Assembly: GCA_003331425.1 (NCBI GenBank)
Contig: QOOS01000004.1
Location: 38,006-102,005 of the forward strand
Source of the DNA: Candidatus Nitrosopumilus sp.
GTDB lineage: Archaea; Thermoproteota; Nitrososphaeria; Nitrososphaerales; Nitrosopumilaceae
Length of the DNA: 64,000 nt
Direction of reading: 5' to 3'
Numbering within the stretch: the stretch's first letter is position 1; the number at the start of each line of letters is the position of its first letter. The notes beneath the pieces are model-generated. The model made no database searches and was not told the DNA's origin. It saw only the letters and a program-made list of their open reading frames with translations. This document shows positions 9,943-19,085 of this stretch, in pieces. Position numbers and translations under genes: made by a program.

Positions 9943-10706
9943 TAATTGTGGCAAAAAATTTCACCCCTCACAGAATTGCATTTTATATTGGAATAGTAGT
10001 TGTATGGCAAGTAGTTGCAATGGCTGGAATTTGGCCTGATAATATTTTCCCTTCACCTTATGAAGTTGCTGAAGATTTGTTTTATGGTGGTGCTGATGGT
10101 AGTTTGTTTTATGGTATTGCAACTAGTATGTGGAGATTAGCTATTGGATTAGCTATTGCAATTGCTGGTGGAATTGTTTTGGGAATCTTTATGGCAAGAA
10201 TTGAAGTAATTAACCAAACAGTAGGTTCGCTAGTTTTGGGATTGCAGTCCATTCCGTCTATTGCTTGGGTGCCTTTAGGCATACTTTGGTTTGGACTAAC
10301 AGATGGCGGAATAATCTTTGTTACTGCAATTGGAGCAATATTTGCTGTCACAATCAATACGTATACTGGAGTCAAGAATATTGATCCTCATTTTATTGAG
10401 GCTGCAAGAAATATGGGTGCCAAAGGAACTCAATTAATCATATCTGTGCTTATTCCTGCTGCTTTTCCGTACATGATTTCTGGATTTAAACAAGGTTGGG
10501 CTTTTGCATGGAGGGGAGTTATAGGAGCTGAAATTCTATTCTCCTTTTTGGGATTGGGATTTTTACTTAATGCTGGACGTTCCCTCAATGATGTATCACA
10601 AGTAATTGGAATAATGGTTATCATTATGTTAATTGGTTTGATCATTGATGGAGTCATCTTCAAACGTTTAGAAAATAAAGTAATGTCTCGTTGGGGATTA
10701 CGATAA
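9939..10706 (+). CDS. ABC transporter permease (SsuC/TauC-like)
   Basis: Six-TM binding-protein-dependent permease; EAARNMGAKGTQLIISVLIPAAFPYMISG EAA loop. Confidence 0.9.
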   Translation: MIIVAKNFTPHRIAFYIGIVVVWQVVAMAGIWPDNIFPSPYEVAEDLFYGGADGSLFYGIATSMWRLAIGLAIAIAGGIVLGIFMARIEVINQTVGSLVLGLQSIPSIAWVPLGILWFGLTDGGIIFVTAIGAIFAVTINTYTGVKNIDPHFIEAARNMGAKGTQLIISVLIPAAFPYMISGFKQGWAFAWRGVIGAEILFSFLGLGFLLNAGRSLNDVSQVIGIMVIIMLIGLIIDGVIFKRLENKVMSRWGLR

Positions 10707-10709
10707 ATT

Positions 10710-11810
10710 TTATTTGCTAATTTTTAATGAAACTAAAAATGCACTAATTATTATTGTGATTGCAAAATACATTACAGCAACATAGTCAAACATGAATGCA
10801 ATACTTCCTGCAATGATTGGTCCTATTACAGTTGAAATTGATAATGTTGAACTGAATATGCCCGTTGATGTTGAACGTGGATTGTTTTCCATTAGATGAA
10901 AGTTTCCTCCAATAAACAAAAATGCCCATGTTGCACCTACTAATGACATGAATGGCATTGCCATCCACCATTCTGTAACAAATGATAATCCAATAAAGAC
11001 AAAAGTTGTACACCCAATTCCTATTTTGAATTTTGTAACATTTGAAAGATGAATTTTACTTGCCATTACATTCATCAAGATAAATGCTGTGAGTGTATTG
11101 GCAACATACACTATAGAAATATGATACAAATCTCCTCCCCATCTTTCAACAATCATTATCGGAAGAATTGTCCATACAGCTGCAGCACCAATATGTCTTA
11201 GTAGTAATGATAAAAATAGAAATTTATTTTTTAAAATAACTAATTTTGTTGTTCCTGGCTCAATCTCTTTTTTTTGTTCTGGGTTTGGAAGTTTAATTGT
11301 AAAAATCAAACCAATTACAAATGATGCTGCACTGATTAAGAAAATTAATCTAAGATCACTTGCTATTCCAGCTGCAGCTATTCCTGCTAACCATCCTAAA
11401 GCATGAAATGAAATGACTGTTGCTGCTCTTTTTTTGTCAATATTTGCTTCATATGTATAAGCAATCATTGCTGGAATCATTATTCCACTTGCTATTCCAG
11501 CAGCAATTCTTACAAGGAATAATAGCGTCAAATCATCGGCAAAATAATGCAATCCAAATGCTATGGCACATCCTATGAATCCAATTCTGATAAATTTGAG
11601 TCTGGTTCCTTTTTTATCTGAATATCTTCCAAAATAAATTTCTGACAAAATTTGTGCAAAACTAAATGATGCTATCAATAACCCAATTTCAAAAATAGAA
11701 TCAGTAACTCCTTTTCCAATAATTGGCATGAATACAAAAACAATGGAAATTCCCGCATGTTGAAAAAATGTAGCAATACGAACTAAGTTGTTAATTTGTA
11801 ACTTTGACAT
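10710..11810 (-). CDS. MFS transporter (start adjusted to MSKLQINNL at 11810)
   Basis: About 12 hydrophobic segments; FGRYSDKKGTRLKFIRIGFIG resembles the MFS loop 2-3 motif. Confidence 0.8.
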   Translation of the reverse strand: MSKLQINNLVRIATFFQHAGISIVFVFMPIIGKGVTDSIFEIGLLIASFSFAQILSEIYFGRYSDKKGTRLKFIRIGFIGCAIAFGLHYFADDLTLLFLVRIAAGIASGIMIPAMIAYTYEANIDKKRAATVISFHALGWLAGIAAAGIASDLRLIFLISAASFVIGLIFTIKLPNPEQKKEIEPGTTKLVILKNKFLFLSLLLRHIGAAAVWTILPIMIVERWGGDLYHISIVYVANTLTAFILMNVMASKIHLSNVTKFKIGIGCTTFVFIGLSFVTEWWMAMPFMSLVGATWAFLFIGGNFHLMENNPRSTSTGIFSSTLSISTVIGPIIAGSIAFMFDYVAVMYFAITIIISAFLVSLKISK

Positions 11811-11935
11811 AAATATAAAAAAAATTCTATTTTCACCTATTTCAACATACGTGTACATTTTAGCCTAGTTTCTTTGTTAGTCTGAAAAGAGTTAGTCTGA
11901 AAAGAGTTAAACTGTCCAAGTTTTTTTTAAAATTA

Positions 11936-12898
11936 TTGACTGAAAAAGAATCTTTCTTAGATGCATTAAAAAATAGAATTTTACTCTTTGATGGAGCTAT
12001 GGGAACTGAAATTCAAAAATATGATCCTAGCCCTGAAGATTTTCCAAACAATCAAGACGGATTTAATGATGGTTTAATTTTAACTCATCCTGATTGGATA
12101 AAACAAATTCATAGAAATTATCTAGATGCTGGTGCTGATTGTATTGAAACAAATTCTTTTGGTTCTAATAAAATAAAATTAGACGAATATGGTTTTGGTG
12201 ATCAAACAGTTGATTTCAATAAAAAAATTGCTCTATTAGCATCTGAAGTCTGTGCTGAATATTCTGATACTACTAGATTTGTAATTGGCTCTATGGGTCC
12301 TACTGGTTATTTGCCAAGTTCTGATGATCCTGATTTGGGACAAATTCCTCTTGGTGAAATTCGTGAAGCTTTTGAATTACAAGCTGAAGGATTAATTCTT
12401 GGTGGTGTGGATGCATTGTTAATTGAAACAAGTCAGGATATTTTGGAAGTGAAATTAGTTATTGAAGCGTGTCATAATGCTATGTCTAAAACTGGAAAGA
12501 AAGTAGCTATCATTTCTAATACTACTTTGGATCAATATGGAAAAATGTTACTAGGTACCAATATTCAATCTGCATACACTACAGTCTCTGATATGGGAAT
12601 TGATGTATTTGGATTGAATTGTTCTACTGGTCCAATTGAAATGAATCCTAGTGTTCAATGGCTTGATGAACAAAATGAACATAATCTTTTAGTTGTCCCA
12701 AATGCTGGAATGCCTGAAAATCATGGCGGTAAAGCAGTTTACAAAATGACTCCTGAAAAAATGGCAGATGCCTTGGGTGATTTTATTGATGAATATAACA
12801 AAGTAAGAATAATTGGTGGATGTTGCGGTACTGGACCTGAACACATTAAATCATTAAGAAAAATAATTGACGAAAAAGCCAGTTCTATCAAGGGTTAA
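11936..12898 (+). CDS. Homocysteine S-methyltransferase domain protein (stand-alone MetH N-terminal module)
   Basis: ILLFDGAMGTEIQ, ETNSFGSN, zinc ligands FGLNCS and IIGGCCGTGPEH. TTG start. Confidence 0.88.
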   Translation: MTEKESFLDALKNRILLFDGAMGTEIQKYDPSPEDFPNNQDGFNDGLILTHPDWIKQIHRNYLDAGADCIETNSFGSNKIKLDEYGFGDQTVDFNKKIALLASEVCAEYSDTTRFVIGSMGPTGYLPSSDDPDLGQIPLGEIREAFELQAEGLILGGVDALLIETSQDILEVKLVIEACHNAMSKTGKKVAIISNTTLDQYGKMLLGTNIQSAYTTVSDMGIDVFGLNCSTGPIEMNPSVQWLDEQNEHNLLVVPNAGMPENHGGKAVYKMTPEKMADALGDFIDEYNKVRIIGGCCGTGPEHIKSLRKIIDEKASSIKG

Positions 12899-12929
12899 GT
12901 ATTTAGAAAAACTGATGTGATTTTAGAGT

Positions 12930-15428
12930 ATGACTGTTCCAAGAGTAAGTTCTGCATTAAAAGCGGTTGATCTTAAACAAATTCCTGCACCTCTAATTAT
13001 TGGAGAGAGAATAAACACTCAAGGTTCTAGAAAAGCCAAAAAATTGGTTCTGGCTGATGATTTTGATGGTTTAGTTGATTTAGCCAGAATTCAAGCTGAA
13101 GATGGTGCACATTGTTTAGATGTTTGTGTTGCCACAACTGAACGTTCTGATGAGCGTGAATTTATGCTAACTTTGGTCAAAAAATTAAGTTTAGAGATTG
13201 ATGCTCCTTTGGTAATTGATTCTACAGACCCTGATGTGATTGAATCATCTGTAAAACAAATTCCTGGTAGACCTATAATTAATTCTATTAACTTAGAGGG
13301 TGATGGTAGTCGATTTGAAAAATTAGCTCCTGTAATGGCAAAATATGGTTTACCTGCCATAGCTTTATGCATTGGTCCTAATGGAATGGCTAAAACTCCT
13401 CAACAAAAAGTAGACACTGCTGAATTACTTTATGAAACTGGAAAAAAATATGGATTAAAAATTGAACAATTTATTTTTGATGTACTGACTTTCACTTTAG
13501 CAACTGGCGAAGATGAATTTCTTGATGCTGGTAAAAATACTCTGGATGGAATTCAACTTGTTAAAGAAAAATTTCCAAATTGCTTTACTACTTTAGGATT
13601 GAGTAACATTAGTTTTGGATTAATGCCTTATGCTAGAAAAATTGTTAATTCTATATTTTTACATCATGCTGTAAAAGTTGGATTGGATTCAGCTATTGTT
13701 AATGCAAAAGAAATTATCCCTTACGGTGAAATTGATTCTAAAGAAAAGAAACTTGCAGAAGATTTAGTTTTTAATACACATCCTGATGCACTATCCGAAT
13801 TAATTTCTTATTTTGAGAAAGCAGGCCCTCAAACTAGTAATACTTCTAAAAAGGTTGATGTTGATCCAACTTGGCCTCCAGGAAAACGTGCTAATTTTAG
13901 AATTGTAAATAGACTAAAGGATGGAATTCAAAATGATGTTGTTTCTGCAATTGCTGCTAAATTGGATAAAAGTGATTTAATTCAAAATAATGATGGAATT
14001 TTGAGCCTAGATCTGCCTAAAACTGTAACGCATCCTGGAGCTATTAAGACACTCAATGAGGATTTATTGCCTGCAATGAAAGAAGTTGGAGATAAATTTG
14101 GAGCAGGAGAATTAATTTTACCATTTGTTTTAAAATCCGCTGAATGTATGAAAGCTTCTGTTGGAGAACTTGAAAAATATCTAGTTAAGGAAGAAGGTAC
14201 CAGTAAGGGTAAACTTGTTTTAGGAACAGTCTATGGTGATGTTCATGATATTGGAAAAAATTTGGTTAAAACAATTTTCCAAAATAATGGATATTCTGTA
14301 TATGATTTAGGAAAACAAGTTCCACTGCAAAAATTCTTAGAAAAAATTGATGAAGTAAAACCTGATGCTATTGGTTTGTCTGCATTATTAGTTTCAACTT
14401 CTAAACAAATGCAATTTTTTGTTGAACATGCCAGAAAAAATAACATGACTGTTCCAATTCTTTGTGGAGGAGCTGCAATTAACAGTAATTACATTAATCG
14501 AATCGCTAAAGATGGTGGAATTTATGATCCTGGTGTATTTTATTGTAACACAATGTTTGAAGGCCTAAAAACTATGGATACTTTAATTTCTGATGATAAG
14601 CCAAAACTTTTGGAAGAATGGAAAACAAAATTAGAAAATTGGAAAGAAAAATCTAATACTGATATTGATCCGTCTACTCTTCCAAGAAGTGCAGTTCAAC
14701 CTGTCACTCCTCCTACTCCAAAAATAATTGGTCAACCAATTCGTTTAAAATTGGATCAAATCAACATGGCGGAGGTATGGACGATGATTGATAAAAAATC
14801 TCTATTCAAATTATCTTGGGGATTGCGTGGAAAAGCAGGTTCTGAATCAGAAGAAGAACATGAACAATTACTTACTGAATGGAAAATAAAATTATTGCGT
14901 GATAAATTAATTGAGCCTGAAATTGTATATGGATATTTCAAGTGTCATAATAATGGACAAAAATTATTGGTTGAAAATCCTTCTGGAGAAGATGTTGAAT
15001 TTGACTTTCCACGTTCCACTCGTCCTGAACATCTATGTTTAACTGATTATTTTGGTGATAATGATATTGTTGCATTTCAATCTGTAACTGTTGGAACAAA
15101 GGTTGCTGATGTCCTTGAAAAATGGAATGACGAGGATAAATATTCTGATGCATACTATCTTCATGGTCTTGCTGTTGAATTAGCAGAAGCCTTAGCACAA
15201 TGGGTTAATGTAAAAATTAAATCTGAATTAGGATTAGATAAAGGTGGTTTAAGGTATAGTTGGGGGTTTCCTAGTTGTCCTGATGTATCACAACATCATT
15301 TGGTATGGAAATTATTACAACCTGAAAAATCTGGAATGACTATTACTGAATCTGGTCAAATAATTCCTGAGCAATCCACTGCAGCCATTGTTATTCATCA
15401 TCCAAATGCACAATATTTTGTAATTTAG
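12930..15428 (+). CDS. metH: Cobalamin-dependent methionine synthase: pterin-binding, B12-binding and activation domains
   Basis: Pterin-binding (LIIGERINTQGSRKAKK), B12-binding DVHDIGKN, C-terminal AdoMet activation domain (GLRYSWGFPSCPDVSQH). Confidence 0.9.
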   Translation: MTVPRVSSALKAVDLKQIPAPLIIGERINTQGSRKAKKLVLADDFDGLVDLARIQAEDGAHCLDVCVATTERSDEREFMLTLVKKLSLEIDAPLVIDSTDPDVIESSVKQIPGRPIINSINLEGDGSRFEKLAPVMAKYGLPAIALCIGPNGMAKTPQQKVDTAELLYETGKKYGLKIEQFIFDVLTFTLATGEDEFLDAGKNTLDGIQLVKEKFPNCFTTLGLSNISFGLMPYARKIVNSIFLHHAVKVGLDSAIVNAKEIIPYGEIDSKEKKLAEDLVFNTHPDALSELISYFEKAGPQTSNTSKKVDVDPTWPPGKRANFRIVNRLKDGIQNDVVSAIAAKLDKSDLIQNNDGILSLDLPKTVTHPGAIKTLNEDLLPAMKEVGDKFGAGELILPFVLKSAECMKASVGELEKYLVKEEGTSKGKLVLGTVYGDVHDIGKNLVKTIFQNNGYSVYDLGKQVPLQKFLEKIDEVKPDAIGLSALLVSTSKQMQFFVEHARKNNMTVPILCGGAAINSNYINRIAKDGGIYDPGVFYCNTMFEGLKTMDTLISDDKPKLLEEWKTKLENWKEKSNTDIDPSTLPRSAVQPVTPPTPKIIGQPIRLKLDQINMAEVWTMIDKKSLFKLSWGLRGKAGSESEEEHEQLLTEWKIKLLRDKLIEPEIVYGYFKCHNNGQKLLVENPSGEDVEFDFPRSTRPEHLCLTDYFGDNDIVAFQSVTVGTKVADVLEKWNDEDKYSDAYYLHGLAVELAEALAQWVNVKIKSELGLDKGGLRYSWGFPSCPDVSQHHLVWKLLQPEKSGMTITESGQIIPEQSTAAIVIHHPNAQYFVI

Positions 15429-16160
15429 TTACCAGTTTTTTTCTAAATAATCTTTTAATCCATTAAAATCATTTGGTGATGTAATTAGAATATCTTCTGT
15501 AATTTTGTATGTTTCAGTTACTAATTTATGAAATTCATTACTGTATTCCTCTAAATTCAATCCCAAAAAATCTGCTGATTTTTGATTTTTTTCAGATGGA
15601 AATAATATGATTGGAATGATTGAAAATTCTTTTAGATTATCTGACAGATTTTGAACTTGTTGGATATTTTGAATCACTTGAGTCATGAATCCTTTGGGAT
15701 TTGCTTTAATTTTTTTTCCAATTTTTAAGAAATTTGGTTTATTTGATATTGAAAGATACAAATCAATTTTTGTTTCATATTTTTTTTTCAAATTTGATAC
15801 TACTGAACTGGGAATTAAGCCAAAATCTTGTGATTTTGATTGTGATGGATCTCCCATAAGTATCAAAATTCCTTCAATGTTTGTAGCAATACAAGTTTCT
15901 ACAAATTTTTCAATTTCTTCCTCATTTTTGTCTCTGACTCTGAGGCTTACTGTAATTGGATGATCTGGTATTTCTTGTTTCAAAATTTTTCCAATTTCTA
16001 ATGGTGATACTCTTTCATGTCCTAACACATTTTCAGTTAAATGAATTGCATCACATTTTTTAGATATTGTTTTAATTTTTTCTACAAATTTTTTAATAGA
16101 TTCATCCTTGTTAATATTTGGCAAAATTTTAGGTGGGTTTGCTTCATATCTAATTGTCAT
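15429..16160 (-). CDS. Methylenetetrahydrofolate reductase-like protein
   Basis: MTIRYEANPPKILPN..., ITVSLRVRDKN..., EGILILMGDPS; MTHFR-like barrel features; convergent with metH. Confidence 0.7.
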   Translation of the reverse strand: MTIRYEANPPKILPNINKDESIKKFVEKIKTISKKCDAIHLTENVLGHERVSPLEIGKILKQEIPDHPITVSLRVRDKNEEEIEKFVETCIATNIEGILILMGDPSQSKSQDFGLIPSSVVSNLKKKYETKIDLYLSISNKPNFLKIGKKIKANPKGFMTQVIQNIQQVQNLSDNLKEFSIIPIILFPSEKNQKSADFLGLNLEEYSNEFHKLVTETYKITEDILITSPNDFNGLKDYLEKNW

Positions 16161-16231
16161 ATTTTCATTTTTTCCATACTTGGTTAAAACCTTTGAATAC
16201 TAAAACCTCTGTGTAATTGTAGGAAAATATT

Positions 16232-16783
16232 ATGCATTTTGATAAATTAAAATCTATTTTATCTAATCCCATAAATCCCGAAATACAATCTGATGTGGAT
16301 TACAAATTAGCTGCTGTTCTAGTTGTAATTTATGGTGAAACTCCAATAATTATTATGACTGAAAAACCAAAAAGTATGAAATTCCATGCAGGTGAAATTT
16401 CATTTCCTGGTGGAAAACTTGATACAAATGATTCTAATCTTTTGGATACTGCATTACGTGAAACAAGCGAAGAAATTGGATTAAATATTTCAAAAAATGA
16501 TGTAATTGGTCAATTAACACCTGTAAAGACTCTGACCACAGGATTTCTAATTTTACCATTTGTATCTATGTTGGAAGAAATTCCACCTCTTGTAACAAAT
16601 TCTGAAGTTGAGAAAATTCTTCACATTCCGTTAAACCCCTTTTTACAAACTGTTGCAAAAGATAGCGATCCTAGTCATAACTTAATGAATGAAATGTATA
16701 CTTTTGAGTATCAAAATCAGATTGTGTGGGGTGCTTCGGCTAGAATATTAAAACAAATTGAAAATACATTGAGATTCATTTAA
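16232..16783 (+). CDS. NUDIX hydrolase (CoA pyrophosphatase-like)
   Basis: NUDIX box GEISFPGGKLDTNDSNLLDTALRETSEEIGL. Confidence 0.88.
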   Translation: MHFDKLKSILSNPINPEIQSDVDYKLAAVLVVIYGETPIIIMTEKPKSMKFHAGEISFPGGKLDTNDSNLLDTALRETSEEIGLNISKNDVIGQLTPVKTLTTGFLILPFVSMLEEIPPLVTNSEVEKILHIPLNPFLQTVAKDSDPSHNLMNEMYTFEYQNQIVWGASARILKQIENTLRFI

Positions 16784-16809
16784 AAAGAGCTCTTCGTGCC
16801 TGAAAAACT

Positions 16810-16968
16810 ATGGCTGCTCGCAAGTCCTCTCCAAGAAAAATTCGTCTGCTAAAAAAAACAAAGCAGGCTACTGCAGTACCAGCTTGGATAATACTAAAAA
16901 CTAACAGAACTGTTAGAACTAATCCAAAACGTAGAGCTTGGAGATCAACTGATGTGGAGGTCGGATAA
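16810..16968 (+). CDS. rpl39e: 50S ribosomal protein L39e (52 aa)
   Basis: Hand translation MAARKSSPRKIRLLKKTKQATAVPAWIILKTNRTVRTNPKRRAWRSTDVEVG*; immediately upstream of L31e. Below track cutoff. Confidence 0.95.
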   Translation: MAARKSSPRKIRLLKKTKQATAVPAWIILKTNRTVRTNPKRRAWRSTDVEVG

Positions 16969-17391
16969 TTGTCACAAGAATTAGAACGTGTTTATACAAT
17001 TCCATTAGGTAAAGTATTACTTTCACAATCACAACATCGAGCAGTAAGAGCTATCAATATGATTAAAGAATTTGCTCAACATCACATGAAAGTGGAAACC
17101 ATTAAAATCGATGAAGAACTATCTCATCAAATTTGGGCTAGAGGTGTTCGAAGTCCTCCAAGAAAAATTAAAGTTAGAATGAGTAAAACTGATGAAGGTT
17201 ATGTTTTAGTTACTCCATTTACTGATGATGTAGAATCTGCAGTTACTCCTGAAAAAGAAACTAAAAAAGTTGAAGATAAAGTTGAAGATGTTGTAGAAGA
17301 AGCACCAGCTAAAGAAGAAGCACCAGCTAAAGAAGAAGCACCAGCTAAAGAAGAAGCACCAGCTAAAGAAGAAGCACCAGCTAAAGATTAA
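16969..17391 (+). CDS. rpl31e: 50S ribosomal protein L31e with Ala/Pro/Lys/Glu repeat C-terminal tail
   Basis: L31e core (YTIPLGKVLLSQSQHRAVRAINMIKEF...IWARGVRSPPRKIKVRMSK) followed by (EEAPAK)5 tail. Confidence 0.93.
   Translation: MSQELERVYTIPLGKVLLSQSQHRAVRAINMIKEFAQHHMKVETIKIDEELSHQIWARGVRSPPRKIKVRMSKTDEGYVLVTPFTDDVESAVTPEKETKKVEDKVEDVVEEAPAKEEAPAKEEAPAKEEAPAKEEAPAKD
17296..17385 (+). repeat. Perfect 18-bp in-frame tandem repeat x5 (gaagaagcaccagctaaa)
   Basis: Five consecutive identical 18-mers read directly from the sequence, encoding EEAPAK. Confidence 0.97.
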
Positions 17392-17807
17392 AAATTAAAA
17401 TTTTCTTAATTTAATAAAATTATTTTCTAAAATGAATAATGATCATCTATTGGATGACTCTTCATTTTAGATTCTGTTTTTTTGTTTGAACTGGATTCAG
17501 GTAAATCCATAATGAAACAAAATACTTTCTTTTCAATAGTATCTGTTAGTTCATTTTTCATTGATCTATGATGTTTTTCTTTGATTTATGTTCTTCTGCC
17601 ATTTTTCTGAATATTTTTAACTCTAATGTTGGATCAAACTTAAATATTTTTTTTACATAGTCAATTTAACAAGAAAATGCCATTATTTGCAGAATTGAAT
17701 ATTGGAGGTTAATGGAATGCTTTCTTTTCCATATTTCCTTGTTGTTTTGGCATTAGTTTCGTAATAAATCAAATTTTAAGTTCGGGTATTTTCTTGTAAA
17801 ATTAACC

Positions 17808-18035
17808 ATGCCTGAGATCTTTGTTTATTGTAAAACTTGTAGTAAAAAAGTAAAAGCTGTAGTTTTAACAGTTCATGACAAGGAATATGATGAATCCATT
17901 AAGGGATACCGGAGATATGGGATGGTTAGAGTTTTAGAGCATAATATTGGATTTAGAAAAACTTGCTCTGATACTTCACAAATGAAAGCAATTGTCTCAT
18001 CTGACTCAAAAGATGATAATGATGTTCTAAATTAA
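17808..18035 (+). CDS. Small conserved-looking hypothetical protein (75 aa, CxxC)
   Basis: MPEIFVYCKTCSKKVKAVVLTVHDKEYD...; CKTC pair; preceded by an AT-rich promoter region. Confidence 0.65.
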   Translation: MPEIFVYCKTCSKKVKAVVLTVHDKEYDESIKGYRRYGMVRVLEHNIGFRKTCSDTSQMKAIVSSDSKDDNDVLN

Positions 18036-18065
18036 CAACTAATTTTTAGAATTTCTGAAAATAAT

Positions 18066-19013
18066 TTATTCTAATTGATATAGATCTAATTTACAATCTA
18101 TACTGCAATCTGGAGTATCCCAATCAAGAGTTTGTTCTTTTGGTATCATTGCTAATGGATCATAATTATCAAATTTTGTCATTGTTTGTACTGATGATAG
18201 CATTACTACTTTGGATTCATCTGATGATGACATGTTAATTTGTGAACTTGATTGATTTGTGATTCCATTTGAGATATTTTTAATTGAATTAATTACTCCT
18301 ACTGGAATGTTTTCTCCTCCTGCTACATACAACATTGAACTCTTTATGGTATTTGGTGGTGCATTTTGGTATAGCATTTTTAATGAATCCCTTAGAGATT
18401 CTTCCATACCCTGTCCATCTTTACTTGTTGTTAGAATATTTGTTTTTGAATCTATTTCAGTTGTTTCAAGTGATTTTACTACGTGCATTATTGCTGAGTT
18501 GGCAATACTGTAACATGCTTTGGGAGTTAAATCTGGATTACTTTCTAGTAATGAATCGTTATCTAATACAATTGTGCATTGTGAGTCTTCTCTAACTCTT
18601 TTTAATGAAATTCCTGAATTGAATATTTTTTCTTTTTCATATTTGAATGGCATTATTGCAAATGTGATTAACCCTTTGTCTGTGTTTTTACATATTTCTG
18701 AGATAACTGGAGCTATTGCTGCACCTGCTTTTCCTGCTAAATTACTCATTAATACAACTGTAGAATACTGTGAAATCTTAGATTTGATATCTTCAGATTT
18801 TTTATATGCTGAACCTCTAATCAATTGAACTGATGGATTAATGATTGAATCTGTAGATATGTGAATTGAGTCACTATTTGATGAACAATCTTTTGAGTCG
18901 TTACTAATTACTAAGCAATCTGAATTTAGGGTCTCTTTAGCTTGGTTTGCCAATTTTGAGCCTACTCCACCTAATCCTACAACTAGCACTGGTTCTTTTA
19001 CTTGAAAACTCAT
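18066..19013 (-). CDS. Divergent FtsZ/tubulin-fold protein (thaumarchaeal FtsZ-like)
   Basis: N-terminal LVVGLGGVGSKLANQ (FtsZ-like first strand/loop) and NLAGKAGAAIAPVISEICK in the position of GGGTGTGAAPVIA; FAIMPFKYEKEKIFNSG resembles the FtsZ VxxPFxxEGxxR segment. Confidence 0.75.
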   Translation of the reverse strand: MSFQVKEPVLVVGLGGVGSKLANQAKETLNSDCLVISNDSKDCSSNSDSIHISTDSIINPSVQLIRGSAYKKSEDIKSKISQYSTVVLMSNLAGKAGAAIAPVISEICKNTDKGLITFAIMPFKYEKEKIFNSGISLKRVREDSQCTIVLDNDSLLESNPDLTPKACYSIANSAIMHVVKSLETTEIDSKTNILTTSKDGQGMEESLRDSLKMLYQNAPPNTIKSSMLYVAGGENIPVGVINSIKNISNGITNQSSSQINMSSSDESKVVMLSSVQTMTKFDNYDPLAMIPKEQTLDWDTPDCSIDCKLDLYQLE

Positions 19014-19085
19014 TCTAATATTATTCTCAGATTTACATAAAAAACCTTCTTACGTTTTTTTTATCAAATTTTAGATCGAAAAAAT

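Noticed and set aside
17427-17470. ctaaaatgaa...ttcattttag inverted repeat as L31e terminator or ncRNA
   Set aside because: Overlaps the end of a possible minus-strand small ORF and the loop is long (24 nt); support insufficient for a feature call.
17665-17809. Imperfect inverted repeat (aatttaacaagaaaatgcc / tattttcttgtaaaattaacc) suggestive of a MITE
   Set aside because: Several mismatches, AT-rich, no target-site duplication or second copy seen in the window.
18259-18828. Plus-strand ORFs opposite the FtsZ-like gene (18259-18513, 18335-18595, 18520-18828)
   Set aside because: Antisense shadow ORFs; the minus-strand ORF has coherent protein-family features.
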